64,000 nucleotides of DNA from JBBAAP01 sp043808305 (GCA_043808305.1 JAZDFB010000003.1:62001-126000); one strand, 5' to 3'. Counted from the first letter of the stretch, positions 8,611 through 16,731 are shown. Notes: generated by a model not told the origin, from the sequence alone. Translations and numbers: made by a program.

Positions 8611-8804
8611 TAACCAATGCCAAGCCTTATCATCAGTGCAAAACAATAAGATTATAAGAAACGGCGTCTGTTTGTTTTCCAAATACGGCCTGTTTACCAA
8701 ATAAATGCCGTTTCTTTGGTAATCCAATACCAAGTCTTATCATCAATGTAAAACAATACGATTATAAGAAACGGCGTCTGTTTTGGTTAGAGATGCCGTT
8801 TCTT
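8611..8804. repeat. Two direct 63-bp repeats, each opening a hairpin
   Basis: Bases 8611-8673 and 8720-8783 are the same unit with about five changes and one extra base, at a 110-base period. Each carries AAGAAACGGC, which pairs with GCCGTTTCTT further on (8656-8665 with 8707-8716; 8766-8775 with 8795-8804). The second hairpin ends in TTTCTTTATT and could terminate rightward transcription. The remaining gap, 8805-9006, shows a C8 run at 8868-8876 but no gene. Confidence 0.6.
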
Positions 8805-9006
8805 TATTAATCCAACGCCGTTCCTTTTGACCATAGACCGTATGGGTAGTGATAAGGATGGGTAGGGCCCCCCCTCCTTATATAAATCATTATTTAATAA
8901 TGAGTTAGGAAAGCTGAACCCGTGATTTTGGGCTATTTTGGCCCATTTTTCGTGCATTTTTATGGGGAAGGTATGGCAGAAGGACCATAACCCCGGATTG
9001 TACTGA

Positions 9007-9030
9007 GAGGTGAGCTCGCCCGCACGGGTG
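9007..9030 (+). repeat. 24-bp GAGGTGAG palindromic element, copy 1
   Basis: Reads GAGGTGAGCTCG followed by CCCGCACGGGTG. The same layout, GAGGTGAG then a C-run, GCAC and a G-run, is found inverted inside the HEAT gene at 10473-10497. The CCCG/CGGG core is a short palindrome. This copy is in non-coding DNA just past the end of the 9040-9588 gene. Confidence 0.55.
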
Positions 9031-9039
9031 TTGGGCCGA

Positions 9040-9588
9040 TTAGTTTTCTGCTAAATCCGCTGAATCTGCGGTTGCCTTTGTGGATTTGTCAAACAGCCGC
9101 TGGGCCGGACAGCCGAGTTCTCTCTGCCGGCAGTATTTGCAGGCCATCGAGCCGCGCACCAGGGAGTTACCCAGGGATATGAGCAATGCCAGCAAGATGA
9201 CACACCCTAATAACAACCAGTCGAATCCTTTTATCAGGATGCCAATACTGGCAATTATGGGGATGATGCCGACCAGGAAATCGGGGACGATATCTTTCCA
9301 GGTAATCTGGTTGCACTTGAATCTTTCGGGCTGGCCGGGCTTGAAGAACCACCGGCTCAATTTGCCTTTGCCGAAGGCGCAGTATTTGCCGTAATAACAG
9401 CAATCAACGCAATGCCCTTTCAAAAGACGCAGTTCCAGAACGGCGATATAGGCCAGATAAGCAACCACTCAGACAATCCCCAACCGGTAGAGTATGAACA
9501 CACCAATGGAGTACATAGCCAGTGAAAATAGATTGGCTATAGCAATCATCCAGAACGGATAGTTGTCGTAATATTTCGGCTGTTCCAT
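9040..9588 (-). pseudogene. Cys-containing membrane protein interrupted by an in-frame TGA
   Basis: From ATG at 9588 the frame reads MEQPKYYDNYPFWMIAIANL, continues through a membrane segment to ...LYRLGIV, meets TGA at 9471-9469, and then continues in the same frame with VVAYLAYIAVLELRLLKG and a conserved-looking HCVDCCYYGKYCAFGKGKL core. Both sides of the stop are needed for a sensible product: 182 residues with four membrane helices and CxxC-type motifs before and after them. The segment after the stop could start at the GTG immediately following it, but there is no ribosome-binding site. I read this as a recent nonsense change (most simply TGG to TGA), a sequencing error, or possible readthrough. 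Function is unknown. Confidence 0.6.
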
Positions 9589-9651
9589 TATCTTCAACTG
9601 GTCCCGTGCACTGCGTGCAGGGATAAATTCATAAGATTAGCCACAGATTAT

Positions 9652-9730
9652 ACTTCGGCAGTTGGAGGAACGACTTACTGCCGAGTATCCTCGGCTATAA
9701 CACTCCTTTGTCGTTAACAGCCGATGGACA
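9652..9730. repeat. Dispersed double-hairpin repeat, inverted copy of 47680-47796
   Basis: Bases 9684-9730 are the reverse complement of 47750-47796 with one mismatch in 47. The shared words CTTCGGCAGT and ACTGCCGAG flank it at both loci and can pair imperfectly, as can TCGGCT and AGCCGA within the 47-base part. It lies between the broken membrane gene and the broken HEAT gene. Confidence 0.7.
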
Positions 9731-9740
9731 CAGATTAACA

Positions 9741-10701
9741 CTAATCGTCACTAACTCCCAGCTCTTTTAGCGCCGCACGGGCACGGGCTGAATAATCGTC
9801 ACCCCACTCTAAGGCTGAGAATTGTTTTATATCTTCTATTAATTTTGCCGGGACTTTATCCTTAGCACCTAATTCTACTAGAACCACTGCCGCAAGACCA
9901 CGAATTTCCTTGACCTTATCATCTAAAACCTTGATTAATTCAAGTATAGATTCTTTGGCATCAAGTTGTCCCAATACATCAACAGCCAACCGGCGAACCG
10001 CTGGATGATTATTCTGTAATAGTGTGGTAATCTGTGGAATAGCCTCTTTAGCACCAAGTTCCCTCAATGCCCCAAGAGCCGAGCAGCGAACCTCTAGGTC
10101 ATTCTCCTGTAATAGTTTGGTAATCTGCGGGATAGCTTCTTTAGCATTAAGTTGTCCTAATGCATGAGAAGCCGTGCTACGAGCTAACCAGTTACTATTC
10201 TGTAATAATTTAATAAATTCCGGGATTAATTCTTTAGCGTCAAGTTGTCCCAATGCCCAGATAGCCGATCCACGAACCTTCCAGTCATTATCCTGCAATA
10301 ATCTGGTAATTTCAGGGATAGCTTCTTTAGCGCCAAGGTCCCTCAATGCCCGGACAGCCGACCTGCGAACCTCTGGGTCTGTATCCTGCAATAATCTGGT
10401 AATGTCCAGAATTGCGTCAAGTTGTCCCAATGCAACAATAGCCGATGAGCGAACATTTGGGGCATTATCCTGCCCCCGTGCGGGGGGGGCTCACCTCTAA
10501 TAATTTGATAATATTTGTGATAGCTTCTTTAGCGCCAAGTTTACCCAATGCACTAACAGCCGAGTTGCGAACATCCGGGTTTTGACTTGTGAGTTGCGCC
10601 AGTGCTTTATTTATCTTATACTGGCGTTGCACCGGGTAGATGCCGGCCCCGAGCAGGACCAGAATTGTCAAGACGATGCTTAACTTAAAAAAATTATTCA
10701 T
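9741..10701 (-). pseudogene. Membrane-anchored HEAT-repeat protein, frameshifted by a palindromic insertion
   Basis: The N-terminal part (10701 downward, MNNFFKLSIVLTILVLLGAG) has a membrane anchor and the first HEAT repeats, then leaves frame. The C-terminal part (HEAT repeats such as IPEITRLLQDNDWKVRGSAI) continues in another frame. Removing exactly 25 bases, 10473-10497, joins them as ...NIIKLL-QDNAPNVRSSAI..., which matches the neighbouring repeat texts LLQDNDWK and LLQDTDPE. The joined product would be 311 residues. The inserted DNA is a GAGGTGAG palindromic element with a C8 tract; loss of one C would restore the frame as an eight-codon insertion. It is therefore either a disrupted gene, a homopolymer-switchable gene or an assembly error. 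Confidence 0.75.
10473..10497 (-). repeat. 25-bp GAGGTGAG palindromic element inside the HEAT gene, copy 2
   Basis: On the minus strand GAGGTGAG is followed by eight C, GCAC and five G. It matches the 24-bp element at 9007-9030 apart from the length and purity of the C/G arms. CCCCCG/CGGGGG around CA forms a 6-bp stem. Its removal restores both the frame and the HEAT-repeat consensus. Confidence 0.65.
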
Positions 10702-10711
10702 AGGATACACG

Positions 10712-10770
10712 GATCCCATTCACTTCGTTCAGGGATAAGGGACACTAACTCGCTGTGCTTGAAGTGTCCC
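10712..10770. repeat. Double-hairpin dispersed element, copy A
   Basis: First hairpin: ATCCC...AGGGAT around TTCACTTCGTTC. Second hairpin: GGGACACT (10739-10746) with AGTGTCCC (10763-10770), a perfect 8-bp stem with a 16-base loop beginning AACTCG. The same two-hairpin layout with different arm sequences occurs near 46.1, 47.35 and 50.3 kb. Confidence 0.6.
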
Positions 10771-10885
10771 TAAATATAAGCGCAGAATAGCACGGGGCGG
10801 GAGAATGTCAATTAATATTATCCAGCCATCCTACGCTGTTCCGCCATCCGCCGCTCCGAAGCTCTGGAATGGCGAAGGACGGTAG

Positions 10886-11830
10886 CTACGGAGTGGTGAA
10901 GGACAGCATCCGATTTATTGCCCGAAGCGCCGGCCGGGCGATGTCGTCCGGCACGGTTACCTTATAAGCCATATCCTCCAGCGACCAGAGCACTTTTTCC
11001 AGGGTGTTCAGTTTCATATTGGGACAATCGGCCAGGACGGACGCCTCGATGAAGACCTTGCCGGGGTTTTCCTTTCTCAGGCGGTGGAGGATTCCGATTT
11101 CGGTGCCGATGATGAATTCCTTGTCCGAACTGGTCCGGCAGAATTCTAATATGCCGCTGGTGCTGGCGACCTTGTCGGCCATATCAACTACCTCGGTTGA
11201 ACATTCGGGGTGGACCACGACCAGGGCTTTGGGATACTGCGCCTTCCGGGATTTTATATCGGATGCCAGTATCCGCTGGTGGGTCGGGCAATACCCGCGC
11301 CAGAGTATCATCTGCCGGTGCGTCTGGGTCTGCACATAGTTGCCCAGGTGCTGGTCGGGTATGAAGATAACAGGTTTGTCCTTGGGCAGGGATTGGACTA
11401 CCCGGACGGCATTGGACGAGGTGCAGCAATAATCGCTTTCGGCTTTGATGGCGACGCTGGAGTTGACATAGGTGACGACCAGCGCATCGGGATGCTGTTT
11501 CTTCAGTTCCCTGAGCTCGCGGACGGTTATCATATTGGCCATGGGACAGCCGGCCCGGTCATCGGGCATAATCACGGTCTTGCCCCGCATAAGTGCGGGA
11601 CTGTCTGCGGCCTTGCCCGGGCAGAGAATAGCGGCGGTCTCGGCCATAAAGTTGACGCCGCAGAAGACGATAACCTTGGCTGTGCTTTTAGCGGCGGCCT
11701 TGGCCAGGTCCAGAGAATCGCCCAGATAATCGGCAATGTCCTGGATTTCCGGACGCTGGTAGTTGTGCGCCAGGATTATGGCGCCGCGTTCGGCCTTGAG
11801 CTTGTTTATCCTGTCTATGATGTTGTTCAT
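10886..11830 (-). CDS. nadA: Quinolinate synthase NadA with an in-frame palindromic insertion
   Basis: 4Fe-4S enzyme that condenses iminoaspartate with dihydroxyacetone phosphate to quinolinate in NAD synthesis. Family landmarks are GAIILAHNYQ, GDSLDLA, FCGVNFMAET, DYCCTSSNA, HPECSTEV and DCPNMKLNTLEK, which supply the three cluster cysteines. The ATG at 11830 is preferred over the upstream GTG and ATG because AGGGGA precedes it. Between CPGK and TVIMPD there are 11 extra residues (AADSPALMRGK), encoded by a 33-bp palindromic unit also found in cysS. The insert replaces a normally short loop and adds a second GK. The enzyme is otherwise intact, and length without the insert (303) is normal. 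Confidence 0.95.
   Translation of the reverse strand: MNNIIDRINKLKAERGAIILAHNYQRPEIQDIADYLGDSLDLAKAAAKSTAKVIVFCGVNFMAETAAILCPGKAADSPALMRGKTVIMPDDRAGCPMANMITVRELRELKKQHPDALVVTYVNSSVAIKAESDYCCTSSNAVRVVQSLPKDKPVIFIPDQHLGNYVQTQTHRQMILWRGYCPTHQRILASDIKSRKAQYPKALVVVHPECSTEVVDMADKVASTSGILEFCRTSSDKEFIIGTEIGILHRLRKENPGKVFIEASVLADCPNMKLNTLEKVLWSLEDMAYKVTVPDDIARPALRAINRMLSFTTP
11579..11611 (-). repeat. 33-bp in-frame palindromic element in nadA
   Basis: Encodes AADSPALMRGK. Its core CCCGCA-CTTA-TGCGGG forms a 6-bp hairpin. It follows a GGCAAG (Gly-Lys) word and ends in GGCAAG, so the insertion is flanked by a 6-bp direct repeat. It differs from the cysS copy at only two of 33 bases. Confidence 0.8.
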
Positions 11831-11851
11831 TAATCCCCTATTATTCATAAA

Positions 11852-11874
11852 CACTTTGCTTTTATAGCAAAGTG
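11852..11874. promoter_or_regulatory. Perfect palindrome upstream of nadA
   Basis: CACTTTGCT (11852-11860) and AGCAAAGTG (11866-11874) form a perfect 9-bp stem with a 5-base loop, about 21 bases upstream of the nadA ATG. It could be an operator or a leader hairpin controlling NAD synthesis. The site does not match an operator I recognise. Confidence 0.4.
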
Positions 11875-11943
11875 CTAAAATTAAGGTAATCGGGATTGCC
11901 CGGCTGTCCCTCTCACAGGGAGGCTGCGCACTAAACCTCTCGC

Positions 11944-12012
11944 CCCCGATTCCATCGGGGTCTGCGAGGGCTAACGGGCATTATTCACCCCGAAAGCATT
12001 CGGGATGAATAA
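11944..12012. repeat. Hairpins downstream of the TPR lipoprotein gene
   Basis: CCCCGAT/ATCGGGG (11944-11960) and ATTATTCA...TGAATAAT (11980-12012, with an inner CCGAA/TTCGG pairing) lie just past the TPR gene stop. Neither has a U-tract. They may cap the 3' end of that transcript or be dispersed palindromes. Confidence 0.4.
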
Positions 12013-12018
12013 TCCGGG

Positions 12019-12936
12019 TTAATCCCCTTGTTCTTCTTGTTCTGTGTCGTCGTTGTCCGATTCCAGACTTTCAATCATTTCCTGAATGCCGGGGTAGTCG
12101 GGTTCGATTTCCACGGCGGTCCGGAAATCGGACACGGCGCCGTCGTAATCGTCCTGGTTCAGATAGGCCAGCCCGCGGTTGAACCAGGCGTCGGCGTTTT
12201 TGGGGTTGAGTTCTATAGCTTTGGTATAATCTTCGATGGCCTTGTCGTATTCGCCCTGCTCGTCATAGGCGATGCCCCGGCTGACGTAAGCGAAAGAATC
12301 GGACGGATTAAGCCCAATGGCACGGTTGTAATCGGCGATGGCCCGGTCGTAATCGCACAGGTATTCATAGACGGCGCCCCGGCTGCAATAGGTCAGGCTG
12401 TCAGCCGGATTGAGGCCTACGGCCCTGGTGTAGTCGGCGGCGGCGTTGTCGTATTCGCCCAGACGCTCGAACATCAGCCCGCGGTTAATATAGATGCTGG
12501 CGTCGTTGGGGCTGAGTTCCAAAGCGCGGGTGTAATCGGTCAATGCCTGTTCGTAGTTGCCCTGGTCGCCGTAGAAGAATCCCCGGTTGACGTAGGCGCT
12601 GACATTGTTGGGGTTGAGTTCGATAGCTCGGTTGTAGTCAAACACGGCTTTTTCGTAATCGCCGGCGCTGTCGAAATCCAGCCCGCGGTAAAGGTAGGCG
12701 TCGGACAGTTCCTTTTTGACATCAACCAGGTCCGGGTTGTGCGGGTCGGCTTTCAGGGCGGCGCTGACCGCGTCATAGGCGTCGTCAAACCGACCGGCGT
12801 CCATCAGAATCTTGATGATGGTGATATCCGTTTGCGCCGGTGGCACCTGCGAGGCGTCCTGCCGGGAATCGCATCCGGCAAAGATGATCACCATCCCAAT
12901 AAATATTATAGCGTATAGGCTGCGGGTTTTTACCAT
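12019..12936 (-). CDS. TPR-repeat lipoprotein
   Basis: The ATG at 12936 is preferred to an upstream one because AAGGAG lies six bases before it. It gives a lipoprotein signal (SLYAIIFIGMVIIFAGC) with the lipobox Cys at residue 21. After a linker and a short helical pair there are six consecutive 34-residue TPRs with the signature YxNRGxxYxxxGxYDxAIxDYTxAIELNPxN. TPR arrays bind other proteins. Cell-envelope location is inferred from the lipobox. The acidic tail (SLESDNDDTEQEEQGD) is unusual. The partner is unknown; cysS lies 55 bases upstream on the same strand. Confidence 0.85.
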   Translation of the reverse strand: MVKTRSLYAIIFIGMVIIFAGCDSRQDASQVPPAQTDITIIKILMDAGRFDDAYDAVSAALKADPHNPDLVDVKKELSDAYLYRGLDFDSAGDYEKAVFDYNRAIELNPNNVSAYVNRGFFYGDQGNYEQALTDYTRALELSPNDASIYINRGLMFERLGEYDNAAADYTRAVGLNPADSLTYCSRGAVYEYLCDYDRAIADYNRAIGLNPSDSFAYVSRGIAYDEQGEYDKAIEDYTKAIELNPKNADAWFNRGLAYLNQDDYDGAVSDFRTAVEIEPDYPGIQEMIESLESDNDDTEQEEQGD

Positions 12937-12991
12937 AGTTAACTCCTTGCTGAGAATCATAATTTGATTACCTGTGAAGCATAAGGATTGT

Positions 12992-14488
12992 TTACTCTTT
13001 TTTCTGGACAATCTTTACCCTTGTCGCACTTACATTAGAAGATGCCATACTAGCGGGTTTATCCTCTAAAAGATAGCCTTTCTGAAGCAATATTTCTCTT
13101 ATCTCATCAGCCTTTTTATAATCCTTTCGACGGCGGGCATCCTCACGCTTTTGTTTAAGCTCTTCTATCTCAGCCGGAATAGCAGTTTCCGTTTCAGCCA
13201 ATACGCCGAGCACGCCGTCAAAACTGTTGAGCAGTTCTTCCGCAGAAGAAGCAAAGTCCAGGGTAATTGGAATTTTGTTGGACTCGCGGATGAAGTCAAA
13301 GATGCAGGCCAGGGCCTCGGAGATATTAAGGTCGTTATCCATAGCTATTTCAAAATCAGCCCGGGCAGTTACCAGCAGTTGTTTTTGTTTATCCGTTAGC
13401 GGAGAGTTGGAATCAGCATTACGCTCGTTAAGCATAATCCTGAAATCAGCCAGGCGCTGTAAAGCGTTCCTTGATGCTTCCAAGCCCTCCAGCGTAAAGT
13501 TCAACGGCTGTCGGTAGTGCGTATTCAAAAGAGCGTATCTTAATGTTGGCGCTGAAAATCCTTTAGCCAGTATGTCGCGCACAGTGTAGAAGTTGCCCAG
13601 TGATTTGGACATTTTCTGGTTATTGACCAGCAGATGCTTGATATGGAACCAGTAGTTTATGACCTTGTGGCCGAGAGCGCCTTCGGACTGGGCGATTTCG
13701 CACTCGTGGTGTGGAAAAATATTATCCTCACCGCCGGTGTGGATATCAAACCTATCGCCCAGGTATTTCAAGGACATAGCCGAGCATTCGATATGCCATC
13801 CCGGGAAGCCCTTGCCCCGCATAAGTGCGGGACTGACTGCGGTCTTGCCCCAAGGGCTGTCCCACTGCATTAGATGCTTGGGGTCCTGTTTCCAGAGAGC
13901 GAAGTCGAGCGGACTCTTCTTTTCCGAGTTGACCTCGATGCGCGCGCCGGCCATAAGTTGGTCAAGCGGGTTGCCGGAGAGCCGCCCATAATCCGGGAAC
14001 TTGCTGATATCGAAATAGACATTGCCATTCACCTCGTAGGCAAATCCCTTCTGGATAAGGATTTTAATCATGCCTATCATTTCTGGGATGTGTTCGGTGG
14101 CCAGCGGGTATTTTTCGGGCGGTTTAATATTAAGCAGTTTGGATAGCTCCTTAAATTCCCGGGTATAGAATCCGGTTATCTCCAAAGGTGATTTCTGCTC
14201 CTTGCGGGCGGCCGCCTGTATTTTATCCTCGCCCGCAACGCCGGAGGACAGGTCGTCATCCGTGGTCATATGGCCGACATCGGTGATATTCATTATCTGG
14301 GTAACCCGGTAACCCTTGTATTCCAGGTAGCGCCTGAGCAAATCAGCGCAGACGAACGAGCGGAAGTTGCCGATATGCGGATGGCTGTAAACGGTCGGGC
14401 CGCAAGAATACATCAGGACCCGGTCCGGCGTAATAGGGCTAAATTCCTGCTTACATCTGGCGTAAGTGTTGTAAAGATTCAATGCCAT
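12992..14488 (-). CDS. cysS: Cysteinyl-tRNA synthetase with an in-frame palindromic insertion
   Basis: Class I synthetase charging tRNA-Cys. Visible motifs are the zinc ligand region MYSCGPTVY, HPHIGN (residues 36-41, HIGH box), WHIECSAMS, the GGEDNIFPHHECE zinc site and KMSKS (QKMSKSLGN). At 498 residues it is slightly long. Residues 216-226 (TAVSPALMRGK) are inserted after WDSPWGK and before GFPGWHIECS, within a normally invariant segment next to the zinc-binding Cys. They come from the same 33-bp palindromic unit as in nadA. ispF ends only two bases upstream, so the pair is an operon. Confidence 0.97.
   Translation of the reverse strand: MALNLYNTYARCKQEFSPITPDRVLMYSCGPTVYSHPHIGNFRSFVCADLLRRYLEYKGYRVTQIMNITDVGHMTTDDDLSSGVAGEDKIQAAARKEQKSPLEITGFYTREFKELSKLLNIKPPEKYPLATEHIPEMIGMIKILIQKGFAYEVNGNVYFDISKFPDYGRLSGNPLDQLMAGARIEVNSEKKSPLDFALWKQDPKHLMQWDSPWGKTAVSPALMRGKGFPGWHIECSAMSLKYLGDRFDIHTGGEDNIFPHHECEIAQSEGALGHKVINYWFHIKHLLVNNQKMSKSLGNFYTVRDILAKGFSAPTLRYALLNTHYRQPLNFTLEGLEASRNALQRLADFRIMLNERNADSNSPLTDKQKQLLVTARADFEIAMDNDLNISEALACIFDFIRESNKIPITLDFASSAEELLNSFDGVLGVLAETETAIPAEIEELKQKREDARRRKDYKKADEIREILLQKGYLLEDKPASMASSNVSATRVKIVQKKE
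13811..13843 (-). repeat. 33-bp in-frame palindromic element in cysS
   Basis: Encodes TAVSPALMRGK. It follows GGCAAG and ends with GGCAAG, exactly as in nadA, and has the same CCCGCA-CTTA-TGCGGG hairpin core. Both copies are in the same reading frame and orientation relative to the host gene. Confidence 0.8.
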
Positions 14489-14490
14489 AT

Positions 14491-14958
14491 TTATATCACT
14501 GCCAATACCAGCGCGGCGATGGCGTTTTTCCCTCCGATGGGACCGAGCCCTTCCATGGTCTTGGCCTTAACATTAACCAGTTTAGGGCTGATGCCCAGCA
14601 GGCGGGCGATATTGCGGCTGATGGCCTTTTTATGCCGGCCCAGCTTGGGCGCCTGTGCAAAAATGATGCTATCAATTTCTTTTACCCTATGCCGGACTGA
14701 TTTCAAGCCTAGGGTTTTGAGCGCGCGCTTAAGCAACTCGACGCTGGAAATATCTTTATATGCCGGGTCCGTGTCCGGAAACATATCGCCGATATCGCCG
14801 GCCTTGGCCGCGCCCAGGATAGCGTCTATCAGGGCGTGCAGCAGAACATCTGCGTCCGAATGGCCTAACAAACCTTTGTGGTGTTTTATCCGCACACCGC
14901 CGATAACTAATTTGCGGTTTTTGGCTAAGCGATGAATATCGAATCCGATGCCTAACAT
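14491..14958 (-). CDS. ispF: 2-C-methyl-D-erythritol 2,4-cyclodiphosphate synthase
   Basis: Enzyme of the non-mevalonate isoprenoid pathway that cyclises CDP-methylerythritol phosphate. The 155 residues match the family. Metal ligands are Asp7 and His9 in GIGFDIHRL and His41 in HSDADVLLHALIDAILGA; the C-terminal NVKAKTMEGLGPIG segment is typical. It precedes cysS by two bases and is probably co-transcribed. No strong ribosome-binding site is visible, but the start gives the canonical N-terminus. Confidence 0.95.
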   Translation of the reverse strand: MLGIGFDIHRLAKNRKLVIGGVRIKHHKGLLGHSDADVLLHALIDAILGAAKAGDIGDMFPDTDPAYKDISSVELLKRALKTLGLKSVRHRVKEIDSIIFAQAPKLGRHKKAISRNIARLLGISPKLVNVKAKTMEGLGPIGGKNAIAALVLAVI

Positions 14959-15040
14959 AGCCGCAGATTACACAGATAAACGCAGATAATCAAGAAAAAT
15001 GAATGTCTGGTTGGCAACGGTTTGCCACTGTTAGGCCAAT

Positions 15041-15077
15041 AAAAAAAACCCGGCCTTGATTCAGGATCAAGGCCGGG
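15041..15077 (-). terminator. Rho-independent terminator of the porin-like gene
   Basis: On the minus strand a perfect 12-bp stem CCCGGCCTTGAT/ATCAAGGCCGGG (15077-15066 and 15060-15049, 5-base loop) is followed by eight T (complement of 15041-15048). It lies 20 bases past the stop codon. Confidence 0.92.
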
Positions 15078-15096
15078 TAAATAGAATTTGACCAGT

Positions 15097-16497
15097 TTAG
15101 AATTTTAGTTTGCTATCTAAAACTATCATCTGCATACCGCTTGATTTCACGCCGTATCCGCCGGTTGAGGTGAAGAAGTCTCCGCCGGTCAGTTTGGCAT
15201 AGCCCAGTGTGAAAGACAGGTTCTTATTGAAATGCAGGGTGGCCACGACGTCGATTTCCGTGCCCAGATTCTTACTGACCGTCTGGCCTGCTGTCTTGGT
15301 AGCCGGGTCTGCTACGAGCGAGAATGTGCCGAAAATCAGCTTTACGTCGAGCGGTTCGGGAGTTCCGTCCTTTTCGATATCCAGCTGTTGCGTAAGGCCT
15401 GCTTCCATCTTAAGAACTTTGTAATTGCTGTCTATGTCAAGCCCCCAGATATTATCTTCCAGAATCAGGGTAGACTGGACATTTTCATAGGACATAAAGT
15501 TCTTATTCTTTGTGGTGGTTCCGCCGCCACTGAGATACCAGTAGGAAACATCAATATAAGGTTTAAGGGCTGGGTTCTTGATATCGTATTTCCCGCCTAA
15601 CCTGTATGCTGATGAGCTCTGGTCGATGCCGGTTGCGAAATCGCCGCTCTGGGTGTAATATTCGCCGTAGAGTTCCAGGTCTGGCATAGCGCCGAAGTAA
15701 TTGCCGCCTACGCCGATGGTCTGGATATCCAGTTTGGTGCCTTCGTTGAAGGTCTTGCTGACGGTGGCGGTAGCGGTATTCCTGGGGTCTCCGCCCGGAA
15801 CCTTGTACCAGCCGACCAATCCGGTTATCCGCTCGTCGGTGCGTCCGGCCAGCGATTCGTTAACCACGCCCCAGTAGAAGCTGACCTTGTAGTTGTTGTT
15901 CTTGAGCGAACCGTAGTCGAAACGGGCGCCGCCGAATTCGCAGGTATCCTTGGCAATGCCGCCGACAACCTTGTAGATATTGGCTTCGGTATACGGCAAA
16001 TTCATTGTCCTGGAATTATTTGTATCCATGAAAAACGCATCGCCGTTTTCACGGACCGCGAACTTCAGGTTCTGCCCGCCGTATTTGAAGGTCAACTCGT
16101 CAATAATCAGCTTCTCCACCTGGACATAAGCCTGTTCCACGGCCATTTCGATGTTATCGCCGCCGAAGAAATCGACGTTAGCCGCGGTACCGATTGCGGC
16201 ATCAAGACGCCGGTTCTGGAGCTGGACCAAGGCGGTGACTTTATCGCCCACATCGATTCCCAGATTCAGGGTGATCAGCGGTGACCAGAACAGGTCGCTG
16301 GCTTGTTTCCCCGGTTTAGGCACGCAGTCCAGAACGCTGGTAACGCCTGAATCGCGGGAAACCATGGTGTTGTCAAAACTGCCGTTAATGGTGATTTCTC
16401 TGGCGCTGGCGACATCCTTGCCGGTTGACACGCCGGCCTGGACGCTGAAAGACAGCGCAAACACCATTACTAAAACTATTAACCCAATTTTCTTCAT
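15097..16497 (-). CDS. Outer-membrane beta-barrel, porin-like
   Basis: A 466-residue protein with a clear signal peptide (MKKIGLIVLVMVFALSFSVQA). The rest alternates short amphipathic strands and loops and ends in the outer-membrane sorting pattern ...LDSKLKF with a terminal Phe. The ATG at 16497 is chosen because AAGGAGGAG is just before it; an earlier in-frame ATG at 16521 lacks one. Strand-rich segments such as LTFKYGGQNLKFAV and LKPYIDVSYWYLSGGG are consistent with an alginate-export/porin-type barrel, but the exact family is not certain. It has its own terminator. A strong hydrophilic leader region suggests high expression. The transported substrate is unknown. Confidence 0.75.
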   Translation of the reverse strand: MKKIGLIVLVMVFALSFSVQAGVSTGKDVASAREITINGSFDNTMVSRDSGVTSVLDCVPKPGKQASDLFWSPLITLNLGIDVGDKVTALVQLQNRRLDAAIGTAANVDFFGGDNIEMAVEQAYVQVEKLIIDELTFKYGGQNLKFAVRENGDAFFMDTNNSRTMNLPYTEANIYKVVGGIAKDTCEFGGARFDYGSLKNNNYKVSFYWGVVNESLAGRTDERITGLVGWYKVPGGDPRNTATATVSKTFNEGTKLDIQTIGVGGNYFGAMPDLELYGEYYTQSGDFATGIDQSSSAYRLGGKYDIKNPALKPYIDVSYWYLSGGGTTTKNKNFMSYENVQSTLILEDNIWGLDIDSNYKVLKMEAGLTQQLDIEKDGTPEPLDVKLIFGTFSLVADPATKTAGQTVSKNLGTEIDVVATLHFNKNLSFTLGYAKLTGGDFFTSTGGYGVKSSGMQMIVLDSKLKF

Positions 16498-16644
16498 ATG
16501 CTCCTCCTTAATTGTCGGCATCGTGTCTTCTCACCTCTGATATGATGCCTGATATCAAAGCGTGATAGCAAAACTAATATGATAAACTAAACTGGCCACC
16601 TCCTTTCAATATAAGAGCCCAACAGGGATTTCTCCCTATCGGAC

Positions 16645-16655
16645 ATAATACCAGA
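16645..16655 (-). promoter_or_regulatory. Possible extended -10 promoter of the porin-like gene
   Basis: On the minus strand TGGTATTAT fits an extended -10 (TGn plus TATTAT at 16650-16645). The leader to 16497 is about 140 bases and holds AAAGGAGG near 16612, remote from the start. No convincing -35 is present. Confidence 0.3.
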
Positions 16656-16731
16656 GTCGGTTTTATATATTTATTTTTCGTCAAGGCGAGCGGATAACTT
16701 TAATAAAATATCAAGATAAGCCGGTAGAATA

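Noticed and set aside
9466..9471. Selenocysteine or reassigned TGA at the stop in the 9040-9588 gene
   Set aside because: No SECIS-like element or selenocysteine machinery is seen, and other genes do not use internal TGA; a nonsense change is simpler.
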